A DNA stretch of 12,951 bases from DATCRE01 sp035493595 (GTDB lineage Bacteria; Bacteroidota; Bacteroidia; Cytophagales; Cyclobacteriaceae): the NCBI GenBank assembly GCA_035493595.1, contig DATJHZ010000165.1, positions 1-12,951 of the forward strand, given 5' to 3'. The notes below the pieces were generated by a model. That model was given only the letters and a program-made list of their open reading frames with translations, was not told the DNA's origin and searched no databases. Positions 5,054 through 12,951 of this stretch are shown piece after piece; positions within the stretch are counted from its first letter, which is position 1, and the number at the start of each line of letters is the position of its first letter. The translations under genes and the position numbers were made by a program.

Positions 5054-6936
5054 TAATAGGCTCTTACCAACTTGCCTTCCATATAATTGATATACGAACG
5101 GTTTGCTACTTTCATACCACCAGCCGTTGGGAAGTCGCCTGTGAAATACCAATCGCCAGAGTGATGTGGAATAGCTTTGTGTAAGTTCTCAACAGTTTGG
5201 AAGACAACCTGTACTTCAGCCTTCATATCATCAGGTCTTACAATGTCAGCGATCTTATCAGAAATCTCTTCATCCGTAAACTGCGCATAAAGTTCTTTCA
5301 CATAATTTTTAGGACGGTCTTCAAGTCCGGCACGTTGACATTGCTCGTACACTTCACCAAGCAAATAATCTTTACCATGATCTTTCAATAATCCAATCAT
5401 CGCACGGAAGGCCACGAAGTCGCTCATGCGGCTCATGTCGATACCATAACAATCAGGGAAACGAATCTGAGGTGCTGAAGAAACAACAATAACTTTCTTG
5501 GGGTGAAGACGATCAAGCATCTTCAAAATACTTTTCTCTAATGTAGTGCCGCGAACAATAGAGTCGTCAATAACAACAATTGTATCTATGCCCTTCCTGA
5601 TCACTTCATAAGTAGTGTCATAAACATGCGATACCATTTCATCACGATGTTCGTCATCTGTGATAAACGTACGAAGCTTTACATCTTTGATAACAATTTT
5701 TTCAATCCGCGGGCGGAATGATAAAATGTCATCAAACGTATCAACGGATGGTTTGCCGTCAACAATAATTTCTTTTTGCTTGGTGATGAGATAATCTTCA
5801 ATGCCAGCCATCATACCATAGAAAGCTGTTTCTGCTGTGTTTGGTATGTAAGAGAATACAGTATTCTTAAGATCGAAGTTGATTGCCTTTAACACCTGGG
5901 GTACAAGCAGACGTCCAAGTTGTTTACGCTCTCTATAGATATCAGGATCGTTGCCGCGTGAAAAGTAAATGCGTTCAAAACTACACGATTTCTTTTCCAG
6001 AGGAGCTAATATCTGATGCTCTGCATACTCGCCATTCTTGTCAATCACTAATGCATGACCGGGCTTAATCTCTTCAATCTGATTATAATCAATATTGAAA
6101 GCTGTTTTAATAGCAGGTTTTTCTGATGCCACTACTACTACTTCATCATCTGCATAATAATATGCCGGACGAATTCCTGAAGGATCACGAACTACGAAGG
6201 CAGAACCAGAACCAGTCATGCCTGCCATCGTATATCCTCCATCGAAATCTTTACATGCTCTGCGCAGCATGCGCTGAATGTTCAATTCATTCTCAATGAT
6301 TTCTGATACTTCAAGATTGGTAAACTTGTCTTTATATTTTTCGAAAAGGGCTTGCACTTCTTCATCCAGGAAGTGGCCAATCTTTTCCATTACCGTAACG
6401 GTATCTACTTTCTCTTTGGGGTGCTGACCTAATTCAACAAGAATATCGAAAAGCTCTTCAACATTCGTCATGTTAAAGTTACCGGCCATAACCAGGTTAC
6501 GGCTGCGCCAGTTGTTCTGACGGAGGAAAGGATGCACACTTTCAATGCTGTTAATTCCGTGTGTGCCGTAGCGTAAATGACCCAGCCAAAGTTCGCCTGA
6601 AAAGGCTACATTCTCTTTAAGCCATTTTTCGTTTCTGAATTTATCTTTGCCTTCTTTAAGGGCACGCTTATATTTTTTTCCGATTTTTTTGAAGAGGTGG
6701 GCAACAGGTTGAGGCTTGATGGAGCGATAACGACTGATGTAGCGGTGACCAGGTTTCACATCGATCTTGATATTGGCAATCCCTGCCCCATCCTGACCAC
6801 GGTTGTGTTGTTTCTCCATCAGGATGTACATCTTGTTCATGGCGAAAGTAGGGCCATATTTTTCGATGTAATACGAGAGGGGTTTTCGCAGTCGAATGAG
6901 GGCAATGCCGCACTCGTGTAGAATCTGGTCGCTCAT
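5053..6936 (-). CDS. Amidophosphoribosyltransferase (PurF) family protein, long Bacteroidota form
   Basis: PurF enzymes make 5-phosphoribosylamine from PRPP and glutamine, the first step of purine synthesis, with an N-terminal Ntn glutaminase and a C-terminal phosphoribosyltransferase. At 627 residues this is about 120-150 longer than classical PurF. HECGIALIRL places the nucleophile at Cys9 behind an 8-residue propeptide that would need removal, as in the Bacillus enzyme. HNRGQDGAGI (44-53), GHLRYGTHG (119-127, Arg122) and VDTVTV (Asp178) follow. GNFNMTN (152-158) replaces the usual HNGNLVN, so the oxyanion-hole Gly is Phe154. DPSGIRP (251-257) and the PRPP loop IVVIDDSIVRGTT (453-465) are intact. 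The last roughly 90 residues, with GDWYFTGDFPTAGGMK, extend beyond the core. I recognise this as a Bacteroidota paralogue that occurs alongside ordinary PurF; whether it is the main purine enzyme is uncertain. It has its own promoter and terminator. Confidence 0.88.
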   Translation of the reverse strand: MSDQILHECGIALIRLRKPLSYYIEKYGPTFAMNKMYILMEKQHNRGQDGAGIANIKIDVKPGHRYISRYRSIKPQPVAHLFKKIGKKYKRALKEGKDKFRNEKWLKENVAFSGELWLGHLRYGTHGINSIESVHPFLRQNNWRSRNLVMAGNFNMTNVEELFDILVELGQHPKEKVDTVTVMEKIGHFLDEEVQALFEKYKDKFTNLEVSEIIENELNIQRMLRRACKDFDGGYTMAGMTGSGSAFVVRDPSGIRPAYYYADDEVVVVASEKPAIKTAFNIDYNQIEEIKPGHALVIDKNGEYAEHQILAPLEKKSCSFERIYFSRGNDPDIYRERKQLGRLLVPQVLKAINFDLKNTVFSYIPNTAETAFYGMMAGIEDYLITKQKEIIVDGKPSVDTFDDILSFRPRIEKIVIKDVKLRTFITDDEHRDEMVSHVYDTTYEVIRKGIDTIVVIDDSIVRGTTLEKSILKMLDRLHPKKVIVVSSAPQIRFPDCYGIDMSRMSDFVAFRAMIGLLKDHGKDYLLGEVYEQCQRAGLEDRPKNYVKELYAQFTDEEISDKIADIVRPDDMKAEVQVVFQTVENLHKAIPHHSGDWYFTGDFPTAGGMKVANRSYINYMEGKLVRAY

Positions 6937-6981
6937 GTTTTTTACGTTAGCCGTTAATAGTAACCCTTGTCTGTCTGTGTT

Positions 6982-6999
6982 TCATTAATTGCTTAATGA
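6982..6999 (-). promoter_or_regulatory. AT-rich dyad in the leader of the PurF-family gene
   Basis: TCATTAAGCAATTAATGA on the minus strand is a perfect 7-bp inverted repeat around GCAA, a GNRA-type tetraloop in RNA. It lies between the nuoN stop and the PurF-family ATG, about 35-52 nt downstream of the predicted transcription start. It could be a weak end-of-message hairpin for nuo, an RNA leader structure or an operator. No T-tract follows. Confidence 0.35.
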
Positions 7000-7031
7000 T
7001 TCACAAGCCCTTGACAGCGGTTTACTGACCA

Positions 7032-8549
7032 TCAAAGCACAAAGGTAATTTTATTAATCCATCCCATCAACATTCCGGGCAGGAAGAACAAAATCAATAT
7101 GACTAAAACCAAAATGAAGCCAAAAAGATTTTCGAATGTAAGATTATGCTGTTTAAAAGTGCCTGTCGAATCTTTTAAGAAAGCGTAATAAGGTATTCGC
7201 AGGTAGTAAAAGAGTGAAATCACCGTATTGAGTAATCCAAAAACAAATAACACCAGCAAAACTGGCTTTCCTGAAATTGAATAGGCTTCCCAAAGTGATG
7301 AAAAAATAAAAAGCTTGGCGCTAAACCCTGATGTTGGGGGCAATCCTGTAAGGGAAATAAGCGCTACAAATAATAGAATAGAAGGCCACACCAATTGTTT
7401 ACCAACGCCTTTGAATTCCGCAATCGTGTGAATGTTGTTTGATTCAAAATACTGAAGAAATAAAAAGACTACCACATTTGCCACAGCATACACTACAGCA
7501 TAAAATAACATAAAATGAATACCTGAAGGCAATGAAGCTGTAAGGCCAACCAGAAGAAATCCGGATTGTGCTATAGAAGAATATGCCATCATGCGCTTGG
7601 CATTTTTCTGTGCCAGGGCTGAGAAGTTTCCTATTGTAATGGTAAGAATTGCGATAGCGCTTATGATCAATTGCCAATCATAAGCAGACTTGCTCATCAA
7701 ACTTATAGCGAGCAAGAATTTGGTCAGGATTCCGAAACCTGCAAGCTTGGGCACGATGGAGAAAAAAGCAACAACAGGCATTGGTGATGCCTCATAAATA
7801 TCTGGCGACCAGATGTGCATCGGTGCCGCTGCTATTTTGTAAAGAAATCCAGCTAATGCCAAGAGTAATGCCGTAAACATGAGTGGCGAACTTTTTTCTA
7901 TCAGCGCAGTGCTAAAGGAAGATGATGTAAAATCAAGTGAACCTGTTAATCCAAAAAGTATCGAAAGCCCATAAAGCATAATAGCCGATGCTATTGAACC
8001 AAAAAGAAAATATTTAAGACTCGCTTCAGATGCTTTTTTGTTAAATGAAAAACCTGCCAGAATATAAGAGCTGATGGAAATGATCTCCAGAGAAAGAAAT
8101 ACCATGATAAAGTTTATACTCATCATCAAGAGGTGAGCACCTAAAACAATAGCTAATACTAAAGCATAATACTCTGAAAGCTTGGTCTGAAATTTTCCAC
8201 GCCATGTTAAAAGCACAACGACTATCGTGCTTGCTTCAATTATTATTTTAAGAAATGTCGAGAATTGATCGACACGAATCATCTCAACAAATAGGGCCGT
8301 AGGTTTGATTAGCGTACTCCATTGCGTGAGCATAGCAGTTGCTGATGCAAGCAGAATAATTATGCTGACAATTGAATATGTATGTCTGTGATCAGATGAT
8401 TTATCACTATCAGTTTTGTTTTCTCTGATGCGGAATACAATACCCATCATCAGAATGAAAAGAATTCCAATACTTAAAATAATTTCAGGAAGAAAGAAAG
8501 CAAAGCTTTGCTGAATGGATTCTAATTTTCCGGTGAGCACCTGTTCCAC
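7032..8549 (-). CDS. nuoN: NADH-quinone oxidoreductase subunit N
   Basis: An antiporter-like membrane-arm subunit of complex I that forms one of the three large proton channels. The 505-residue product is a little longer than the E. coli protein and is hydrophobic throughout, fitting the family's 14 helices. Charged residues of the channel are present: E155 in VFLSLEIISISSYIL, K238 in GFLYKIAAAPMHIW, K268 in SIVPKLAGFG, and K412 in GFSAKLFIF. The proton-path block MHIWSPDIYEASPMPVVAF is well kept. The start is GTG at 8549, four nt after the nuoM stop; no ATG lies near, and the first downstream Met would delete the first helix. It is the last nuo gene, and its final codons contain a promoter for the next gene. 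No clear terminator follows, so some read-through is likely. Confidence 0.95.
   Translation of the reverse strand: MEQVLTGKLESIQQSFAFFLPEIILSIGILFILMMGIVFRIRENKTDSDKSSDHRHTYSIVSIIILLASATAMLTQWSTLIKPTALFVEMIRVDQFSTFLKIIIEASTIVVVLLTWRGKFQTKLSEYYALVLAIVLGAHLLMMSINFIMVFLSLEIISISSYILAGFSFNKKASEASLKYFLFGSIASAIMLYGLSILFGLTGSLDFTSSSFSTALIEKSSPLMFTALLLALAGFLYKIAAAPMHIWSPDIYEASPMPVVAFFSIVPKLAGFGILTKFLLAISLMSKSAYDWQLIISAIAILTITIGNFSALAQKNAKRMMAYSSIAQSGFLLVGLTASLPSGIHFMLFYAVVYAVANVVVFLFLQYFESNNIHTIAEFKGVGKQLVWPSILLFVALISLTGLPPTSGFSAKLFIFSSLWEAYSISGKPVLLVLFVFGLLNTVISLFYYLRIPYYAFLKDSTGTFKQHNLTFENLFGFILVLVILILFFLPGMLMGWINKITFVL
7040..7070 (-). promoter_or_regulatory. Bacteroidota promoter for the PurF-family gene, within the nuoN 3' end
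   Basis: On the minus strand TTG (7070-7068), a 20-nt spacer and TACCTTTG (7047-7040) match the Bacteroidota promoter TTG-N19-21-TAnnTTTG exactly. The -7 box overlaps the nuoN codons for T-F-V near its stop. Transcription would start near 7034, giving a leader of about 98 nt for the gene starting at 6936. This is the best complete promoter in the window and would uncouple the PurF-family gene from the nuo operon. Confidence 0.7.
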
Positions 8550-8553
8550 TTTC

Positions 8554-10173
8554 TTAATGATTAAGTGTTGACCCGATAACTTTACCGTGACTGATCACTA
8601 CATCCACCAGATATTGTGCGTAAGGATTAATGAAATCTAACAAAGGCTGAGGATAAATTCCAAAGAACAATGTTGCAAGAACTAGCGGCAGCAATACAAC
8701 ATATTCTGATCGGATTAAATCTGGCAACTGTGATGCTGATGTATTTCCTTTAATACTAAACGGACCAAAGAACATGCGTTGAATAGTCCATAAGTAATAT
8801 GCTGCTCCAAGTATTAAACCTAACGTAGCAATTACAGCAAGACTTGTTGGAAGTAATCCATTTACACTATGTGATTTAAACGCACCAAGAAAAACCATGA
8901 TCTCTGCAATGAAGCCTGAGAAACCTGGCAATCCCAGTGATGCAAAAAATCCTATTAGCACAACACCAAAATACATGGGCATCTTCGAAGCAAGGCCAGA
9001 GTAGTTTGAAATCATCCTATCATTTGTACGATCGTATAAAACGCCGGCAATAAGGAAGAGTAATGCAGAAATAATTCCATGACTCACCATTTGATACATG
9101 GCGCCTGAAACCCCTTCTGTTGTTACTGATGCTATACCAAGCAAAACAAAACCCATATGCGATACAGATGAATATGCAATCAATCGTTTAAGATCTTTAC
9201 TAGCCATGGCATTAAGTGCTCCATAGATAATAGAGATCACACCAACCAAACCAACAAACCAACTCATGTGCAAAGCAGCTTCGGGAAATACAGGATAAGC
9301 AATTCGCAGTAACCCATAACCACCGATTTTTAAAAGCAACGCCGCCAGAATTACTGAAACTGGAGTAGGCGCCTCCACGTGCGCATCAGGCAACCACGTG
9401 TGAAAGGGAACCATTGGTAGCTTAATACCGAAGCCGATAAATAAAAATACAAATGCAAGCACACGCACATCGAACGATCCAATCTTCCATGCATGATTGG
9501 GATCGAGTATTGAATTTGAAATATAGTTGATCGGATTACTCATGTGCAGCATATTGAATGTGTGAGTAATCTTTCCAGGCACATCAGGATCTTGAACGGA
9601 TATATACAATCCAATCATTACGATTAGAATAAGAATAGAGCCGAGCAGTGTATAAAGAAAGAATTTTATAGAAGCATACTCCCTTCGTGGTCCACCCCAG
9701 ATGCCGATGAGGAAGAACATAGGCAGCAGCATGAATTCAAAGAAGAAATAAAAGAGTAGAAAATCTAATGCTACAAAACTTCCAATGATGGCGGCGTTCA
9801 GAATTAGCAATAAGATGAAATAACCTTTCACACTTTTCTGAATACTGTACGATGCCAGTGTAGCGATCAGCATGATAGGAACTGTTAATGCCACTAAGGG
9901 AAGATTCAATCCATCAAGTCCTACAAAATACTCAGCTTTTAAAACGCCCCAAGTTCCAAGATCAATGGTAATCCAATTATGTTGCTCGACAAATTGTAAT
10001 GAAGCTCCGGCTTTATAACCTGTAAGGATCATCACAAGAAAAACAAGTTGTACAAAACACGCACCTGCCGCCAGACTAAAGAAGACACCTTTCTTTTCTG
10101 CCGGAATAAACAAGGCTATGAGCGCTGCCAGCAGTGGAGTAAAAATCAATAATGAAAGTAAATAATGCTGCAT
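8554..10173 (-). CDS. nuoM: NADH-quinone oxidoreductase subunit M
   Basis: The middle antiporter-like proton channel of the complex I membrane arm. The 539-residue product has the family's strongest motifs: FFFEFMLLPMFFLIGIWGG with E146, FGIKLPMVPFHTWLPDAH with K251, VEAPTPVSVILAALLLKIGG with K282, KDLKRLIAYSSVSHMGFV, and GFIAEIMVF carrying the Glu of the terminal channel segment. Between helices 6 and 7 a loop of roughly 40 residues (about 193-235) contains VQDPDVPGKI and a DPNHAW segment; this accounts for most of the extra length over the E. coli protein. I chose the ATG at 10173; an in-frame TTG one codon earlier would give a Met-Met start and is unlikely. It starts 13 nt after nuoL and ends 4 nt before nuoN. 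Confidence 0.96.
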   Translation of the reverse strand: MQHYLLSLLIFTPLLAALIALFIPAEKKGVFFSLAAGACFVQLVFLVMILTGYKAGASLQFVEQHNWITIDLGTWGVLKAEYFVGLDGLNLPLVALTVPIMLIATLASYSIQKSVKGYFILLLILNAAIIGSFVALDFLLFYFFFEFMLLPMFFLIGIWGGPRREYASIKFFLYTLLGSILILIVMIGLYISVQDPDVPGKITHTFNMLHMSNPINYISNSILDPNHAWKIGSFDVRVLAFVFLFIGFGIKLPMVPFHTWLPDAHVEAPTPVSVILAALLLKIGGYGLLRIAYPVFPEAALHMSWFVGLVGVISIIYGALNAMASKDLKRLIAYSSVSHMGFVLLGIASVTTEGVSGAMYQMVSHGIISALLFLIAGVLYDRTNDRMISNYSGLASKMPMYFGVVLIGFFASLGLPGFSGFIAEIMVFLGAFKSHSVNGLLPTSLAVIATLGLILGAAYYLWTIQRMFFGPFSIKGNTSASQLPDLIRSEYVVLLPLVLATLFFGIYPQPLLDFINPYAQYLVDVVISHGKVIGSTLNH

Positions 10174-10186
10174 CAATAGCGGTGAA

Positions 10187-12160
10187 TTAAATCAACATCG
10201 AAATTAGAAAAATAATAATACCCAGCACGGCCCAAAATATATAAAGCTGAATTTTACCTCCCTGAAATGAACGGGTAACTGACCCAACACTACCTGCAAC
10301 TCGCGCCATACCATTAACGCCTCCATCAACAATATATTTATCAAACCAGCTTATGACATGAGCCAATGTTACATTCACCAATACAGTGGCATGAATAAAT
10401 CCATCAACCCAACGTATATCAATCTTCTCGGTAAGTGCTGTCAGTTTGTTAACAGGAACTGTAATAATGACTTCATAGATTTTATCGAGATAAAAGCTGT
10501 TATAAAGTAATTGACTTAGAGCTGACGTTGATGATTCAATTGATCTGTTCCTGAAGTAGAAATATGAAACTACAAGAGCAAGTAAAACCCAGCCTGCTGA
10601 TATTACTGTGGTTAATGAGATTCCATCTTCTGGTGTGACCGATAAAGTATGGTATAGCCAACCGTGAAACTCACTTGGATTTGGTGAGACTATAAACCAT
10701 AACGAACACACAGAAAGAATAATCAATGGCATCCGCATCACAAATGGCACTTCACCAAACTTAACAGCCTGACCGATGATTGCTTTTGTTCTATTCTCAC
10801 CAAAGAAGACATACCAGATTAATCTGAAAGTATATAGCATGGTTAAAAACGGAATAGCAAAAGCACTGATGACAATGAACCACTTCCATGAAAGTGAAGT
10901 ACCCGCCCACGCTGTTACTGAATTTAATATAGCATCCTTTGAAAGAAAGCCCGAGAAGAATGGTAAGCCACTCAATGCTGCACCGCAAATCAGAAAAGTA
11001 ATGAATGTAACAGGTAGTTCTTTTCGAAGTCCTCCCATCGTGCGAATATCCTGCACATCAAAATGCTGATGTGTATGATGTTCGAGTTGATGAAGAGAAT
11101 GGATAATGGCACCTGCGCCTAAAAATAATCCTGCTTTAAAGAAAGCATGTGTAAACAAATGGAGCATCGCAGCCTGCGGTGAGCCTGTGCCGACAGCAAG
11201 AACCATAAATCCTAGCTGCGACAATGTTGAGTATGCCAAAATCTTCTTGATGTCGGTTTGCACCAATGCCGATAGTGAAGCTATCAATGCTGTGATCGTT
11301 CCTATTATGGCCACTACTTGTAATGCTTCGGGTGTAAACAAGAAAAATAATTTTGCTAACAAATAAACACCGGCTGCCACCATCGTTGCTGCGTGAATTA
11401 ATGCGGAGACTGGCGTGGGTCCTTCCATGGCATCCGGTAGCCAGGTTAGTAATGGAAACTGTGCTGACTTACCAATAACACCACAGAACAAACATAATGT
11501 CGCAGCAGTTTGCCATGAATAAATTTCAACATGATGGAGCGACTCTAAATTGAATGAACCAGCATTGGCCCAGATGATCATCAGGCCAATCAAAAAACCT
11601 GCGTCGCCAATACGATTGAATATAAATGCTTTCTTTGACGCTGCACCAGCTGCTGGCTTATCATACCAATGACCAATGAGCATATAAGATGAAAAGCCTA
11701 CAAGTTCCCAGAATACAAAAAGTAAAAGGAGATTATCAGCCAGAATCAAACCCAACATTGAAAATGTAAAGAAGCCTAACATGGCAAAGTATTGCTTCAC
11801 ATTTTTATCACCTGCCATGTAGCCTGTTGAATAAAGATGTACCAGAAATGAAACAATGGTAACGACAGGTAACATGAGTACTGTTAATGAATCCACATGA
11901 AAACCAACAGTAAAGTGAACCTTACTGAGACTAAACCAGGTTGTTGCTATAGACCAGTACTCATGGTTGTTTAAAATAGTAAGTGATACACTGCAGGCCA
12001 TAATCATGCTTACAAATAAAAGAAGCAGTGAAGTGATTGTTACGACCCAGGAGTATCGGTTGGGAATAATACATGCCAGAATAAATGAAATCAACGGAAG
12101 GCAGAGCGCTGCTATCGTACAGCTTACAGTCCAGTTTGAGTTTATTATTTCTGTTACCAT
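10187..12160 (-). CDS. nuoL: NADH-quinone oxidoreductase subunit L
   Basis: The distal antiporter-like subunit of complex I, carrying the long lateral helix that runs along the membrane arm. The 657-residue product is longer than E. coli NuoL (613). Key channel residues are present: E152 in VFWELVGFSSYMLIGHW, D186 in NRIGDAGFL, K231 in GVIGKSAQFPLLTWLPDAM, K342 in LFTHAFFKAGLF and K408 in GFLSKDAIL. The block EGPTPVSALIHAATMVAAG (246-264) is typical. A His-rich turn, HQLEHHTHQHFD, precedes the MGGLRKELP segment, as is common in the family. The C-terminus has FDKYIVDGGVNGMA and FQGGKIQLY, the usual tail after the lateral helix. Its ATG shares one base with the nuoK stop (TGATG), suggesting translational coupling. 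Confidence 0.97.
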   Translation of the reverse strand: MVTEIINSNWTVSCTIAALCLPLISFILACIIPNRYSWVVTITSLLLLFVSMIMACSVSLTILNNHEYWSIATTWFSLSKVHFTVGFHVDSLTVLMLPVVTIVSFLVHLYSTGYMAGDKNVKQYFAMLGFFTFSMLGLILADNLLLLFVFWELVGFSSYMLIGHWYDKPAAGAASKKAFIFNRIGDAGFLIGLMIIWANAGSFNLESLHHVEIYSWQTAATLCLFCGVIGKSAQFPLLTWLPDAMEGPTPVSALIHAATMVAAGVYLLAKLFFLFTPEALQVVAIIGTITALIASLSALVQTDIKKILAYSTLSQLGFMVLAVGTGSPQAAMLHLFTHAFFKAGLFLGAGAIIHSLHQLEHHTHQHFDVQDIRTMGGLRKELPVTFITFLICGAALSGLPFFSGFLSKDAILNSVTAWAGTSLSWKWFIVISAFAIPFLTMLYTFRLIWYVFFGENRTKAIIGQAVKFGEVPFVMRMPLIILSVCSLWFIVSPNPSEFHGWLYHTLSVTPEDGISLTTVISAGWVLLALVVSYFYFRNRSIESSTSALSQLLYNSFYLDKIYEVIITVPVNKLTALTEKIDIRWVDGFIHATVLVNVTLAHVISWFDKYIVDGGVNGMARVAGSVGSVTRSFQGGKIQLYIFWAVLGIIIFLISMLI

Positions 12161-12465
12161 CAGTCTTTTAATTCACTTATATCATCCGGAACAGAAGTCT
12201 GATAGTGTTGATACACTCGCAGTATAATGGCCAACCCCACTGCTGCTTCACTGACAGCAACGATAATAACAAACAGTGCAAAGAACTGTCCTTTAAAAAG
12301 CGCAGGGTTAAGCTGATTAAAAGCTATAAGATTTAAGTTGCTTGCATTGAGCATAAGTTCAATACCCAGCAAAACTACTATGGCATTGCGTTTCATGATA
12401 ACAACAACAAGGCCCGTTGAGAATAACAGCGCACTTAGAAACAGAATGTGATGTATGGGCTGCAT
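12160..12465 (-). CDS. nuoK: NADH-quinone oxidoreductase subunit K
   Basis: A small three-helix membrane subunit of complex I at the hinge of the proton path. The 101-residue product is normal length. The two conserved membrane glutamates are E36 in LLGIELMLNASNLNL and E73 in VAVSEAAVGLAI, matching E36 and E72 of the E. coli protein. The C-terminal tail is acidic (SVPDDISELKD). I chose the ATG at 12465, two nt after the nuoJ stop (TGA-GT-ATG), because it gives the standard MxPIxHxLxLS start; an in-frame TTG at 12471 would overlap nuoJ by 4 nt and is a possible alternative. Confidence 0.95.
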   Translation of the reverse strand: MQPIHHILFLSALLFSTGLVVVIMKRNAIVVLLGIELMLNASNLNLIAFNQLNPALFKGQFFALFVIIVAVSEAAVGLAIILRVYQHYQTSVPDDISELKD

Positions 12466-12467
12466 AC

Positions 12468-12951
12468 TCAACTCTTTTGTTTTAATGATGCCGTTACTGA
12501 AGCGCCTATCAATGCTACCAGCAATAAAATACCGGCGATTTCAAATGGTAACACATAATCACTCATTAATAATACACCAATTTGCTGATAGGTATTTTGC
12601 ACACCTAGCGCTGCGTTGCTCGTAACCTGAAAAGATTCACTTGCAAACAATCTGATGAAGAGCGATAGAAAAAAAATTCCAACAAGTGATGCCGAAAGCA
12701 CGTGCTGATTACCAACCTGCAGAGGCTTGCCCGAAATCTTTGTTGTAAGCATAATACCAAATACAATGACTACCAGAATACCACCCGCATAAATCATAAG
12801 CTGTGCTACTGCCAGAAATTCAGCAAAGGTTAAAACATATATACCAGCGATGGCAAGGAGACAAACTACAAGCAGCAGTGCTGCGTAAAATACATTTCTG
12901 ATAAAAATGATACTGATGGCCGAGATGGCCGCTACGGCTTCAAAGAAATAA
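12468..12951 (-). CDS. nuoJ: NADH-quinone oxidoreductase subunit J (5' end cut by window)
   Basis: A five-helix membrane subunit of complex I whose third helix links the quinone site to the antiporter channels. The frame is open to the window edge: 160 codons are visible, starting YFFEAVAAIS, so only a few N-terminal residues are missing relative to the usual length of about 165. The family core is TFAEFLAVAQLMIYAGG followed by ILVVIVFGIMLTTK, which matches the conserved AEFLA-x-x-Q-x-x-(V/I)YAG region. The internal Met at 12797 is inside this core and is not the start. The C-terminus (SVTASLKQKS) lies 2 nt before nuoK. Upstream neighbours, by the usual gene order, should be nuoI and nuoH, but they are outside the window. 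Confidence 0.93.
   Translation of the reverse strand, partial: YFFEAVAAISAISIIFIRNVFYAALLLVVCLLAIAGIYVLTFAEFLAVAQLMIYAGGILVVIVFGIMLTTKISGKPLQVGNQHVLSASLVGIFFLSLFIRLFASESFQVTSNAALGVQNTYQQIGVLLMSDYVLPFEIAGILLLVALIGASVTASLKQKS

Noticed and set aside
6937..7031. Purine-type riboswitch in front of the PurF-family gene
   Set aside because: I could not find the paired junction elements of a known purine aptamer; only one AT-rich dyad is present.
10776..11366. Plus-strand frames of 86-97 codons opposite nuoL
   Set aside because: They are antisense to highly conserved NuoL helices and have low-complexity, family-less translations.

Overview
This window looks like ordinary chromosome from a member of the Bacteroidota, probably a Cytophagales-like lineage. 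The main signs are three perfect copies of the Bacteroidota -7 promoter box TAnnTTTG (each TACCTTTG) placed in front of genes, a long PurF paralogue of a type I know from Bacteroidota, starts without obvious Shine-Dalgarno sequences, and intergenic hairpin repeats built on CCCTTCGGG. No phage, insertion sequence, integrase, tRNA, rRNA or CRISPR array is visible.

Layout. On the plus strand, gcvT (glycine cleavage T protein, 29-1111) is followed by comB (2-phosphosulfolactate phosphatase family, 1168-1869), which seems to have its own promoter inside the last codons of gcvT. The convergent spacer 1870-2192 holds a roughly 50-bp-period hairpin repeat and, on the minus strand, a small antitoxin-like gene interrupted by a single in-frame TAA. 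Everything from there to the end is on the minus strand. Read in the direction of transcription it is: nuoJ (cut by the window edge), nuoK, nuoL, nuoM, nuoN; then the long PurF-family gene with its own promoter in the nuoN tail and a strong intrinsic terminator; then dtd, a secreted D-Ala-D-Ala dipeptidase and a MazG-like pyrophosphohydrolase in a tight cluster; then a membrane acyltransferase of the heparan-alpha-glucosaminide N-acetyltransferase type.

How the genes work together. NuoJ-K-L-M-N are the membrane-arm, proton-pumping subunits of respiratory complex I and are packed with 1-nt overlaps to 13-nt gaps, so they are one operon whose head lies beyond the right edge. The dtd / dipeptidase / MazG-like trio (gaps of 13 and 8 nt) resembles a clean-up operon: Dtd removes D-amino acids from tRNA, the dipeptidase splits D-Ala-D-Ala in the periplasm, and the MazG-like enzyme hydrolyses unwanted nucleotides. 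GcvT feeds one-carbon units into folate.

I did not find a convincing new multi-gene system. The points most worth a second look are the nonsense-interrupted antitoxin remnant, the Gly-to-Phe change in the glutaminase motif of the PurF paralogue, promoters embedded in the final codons of upstream genes, and the D-amino-acid-themed operon.
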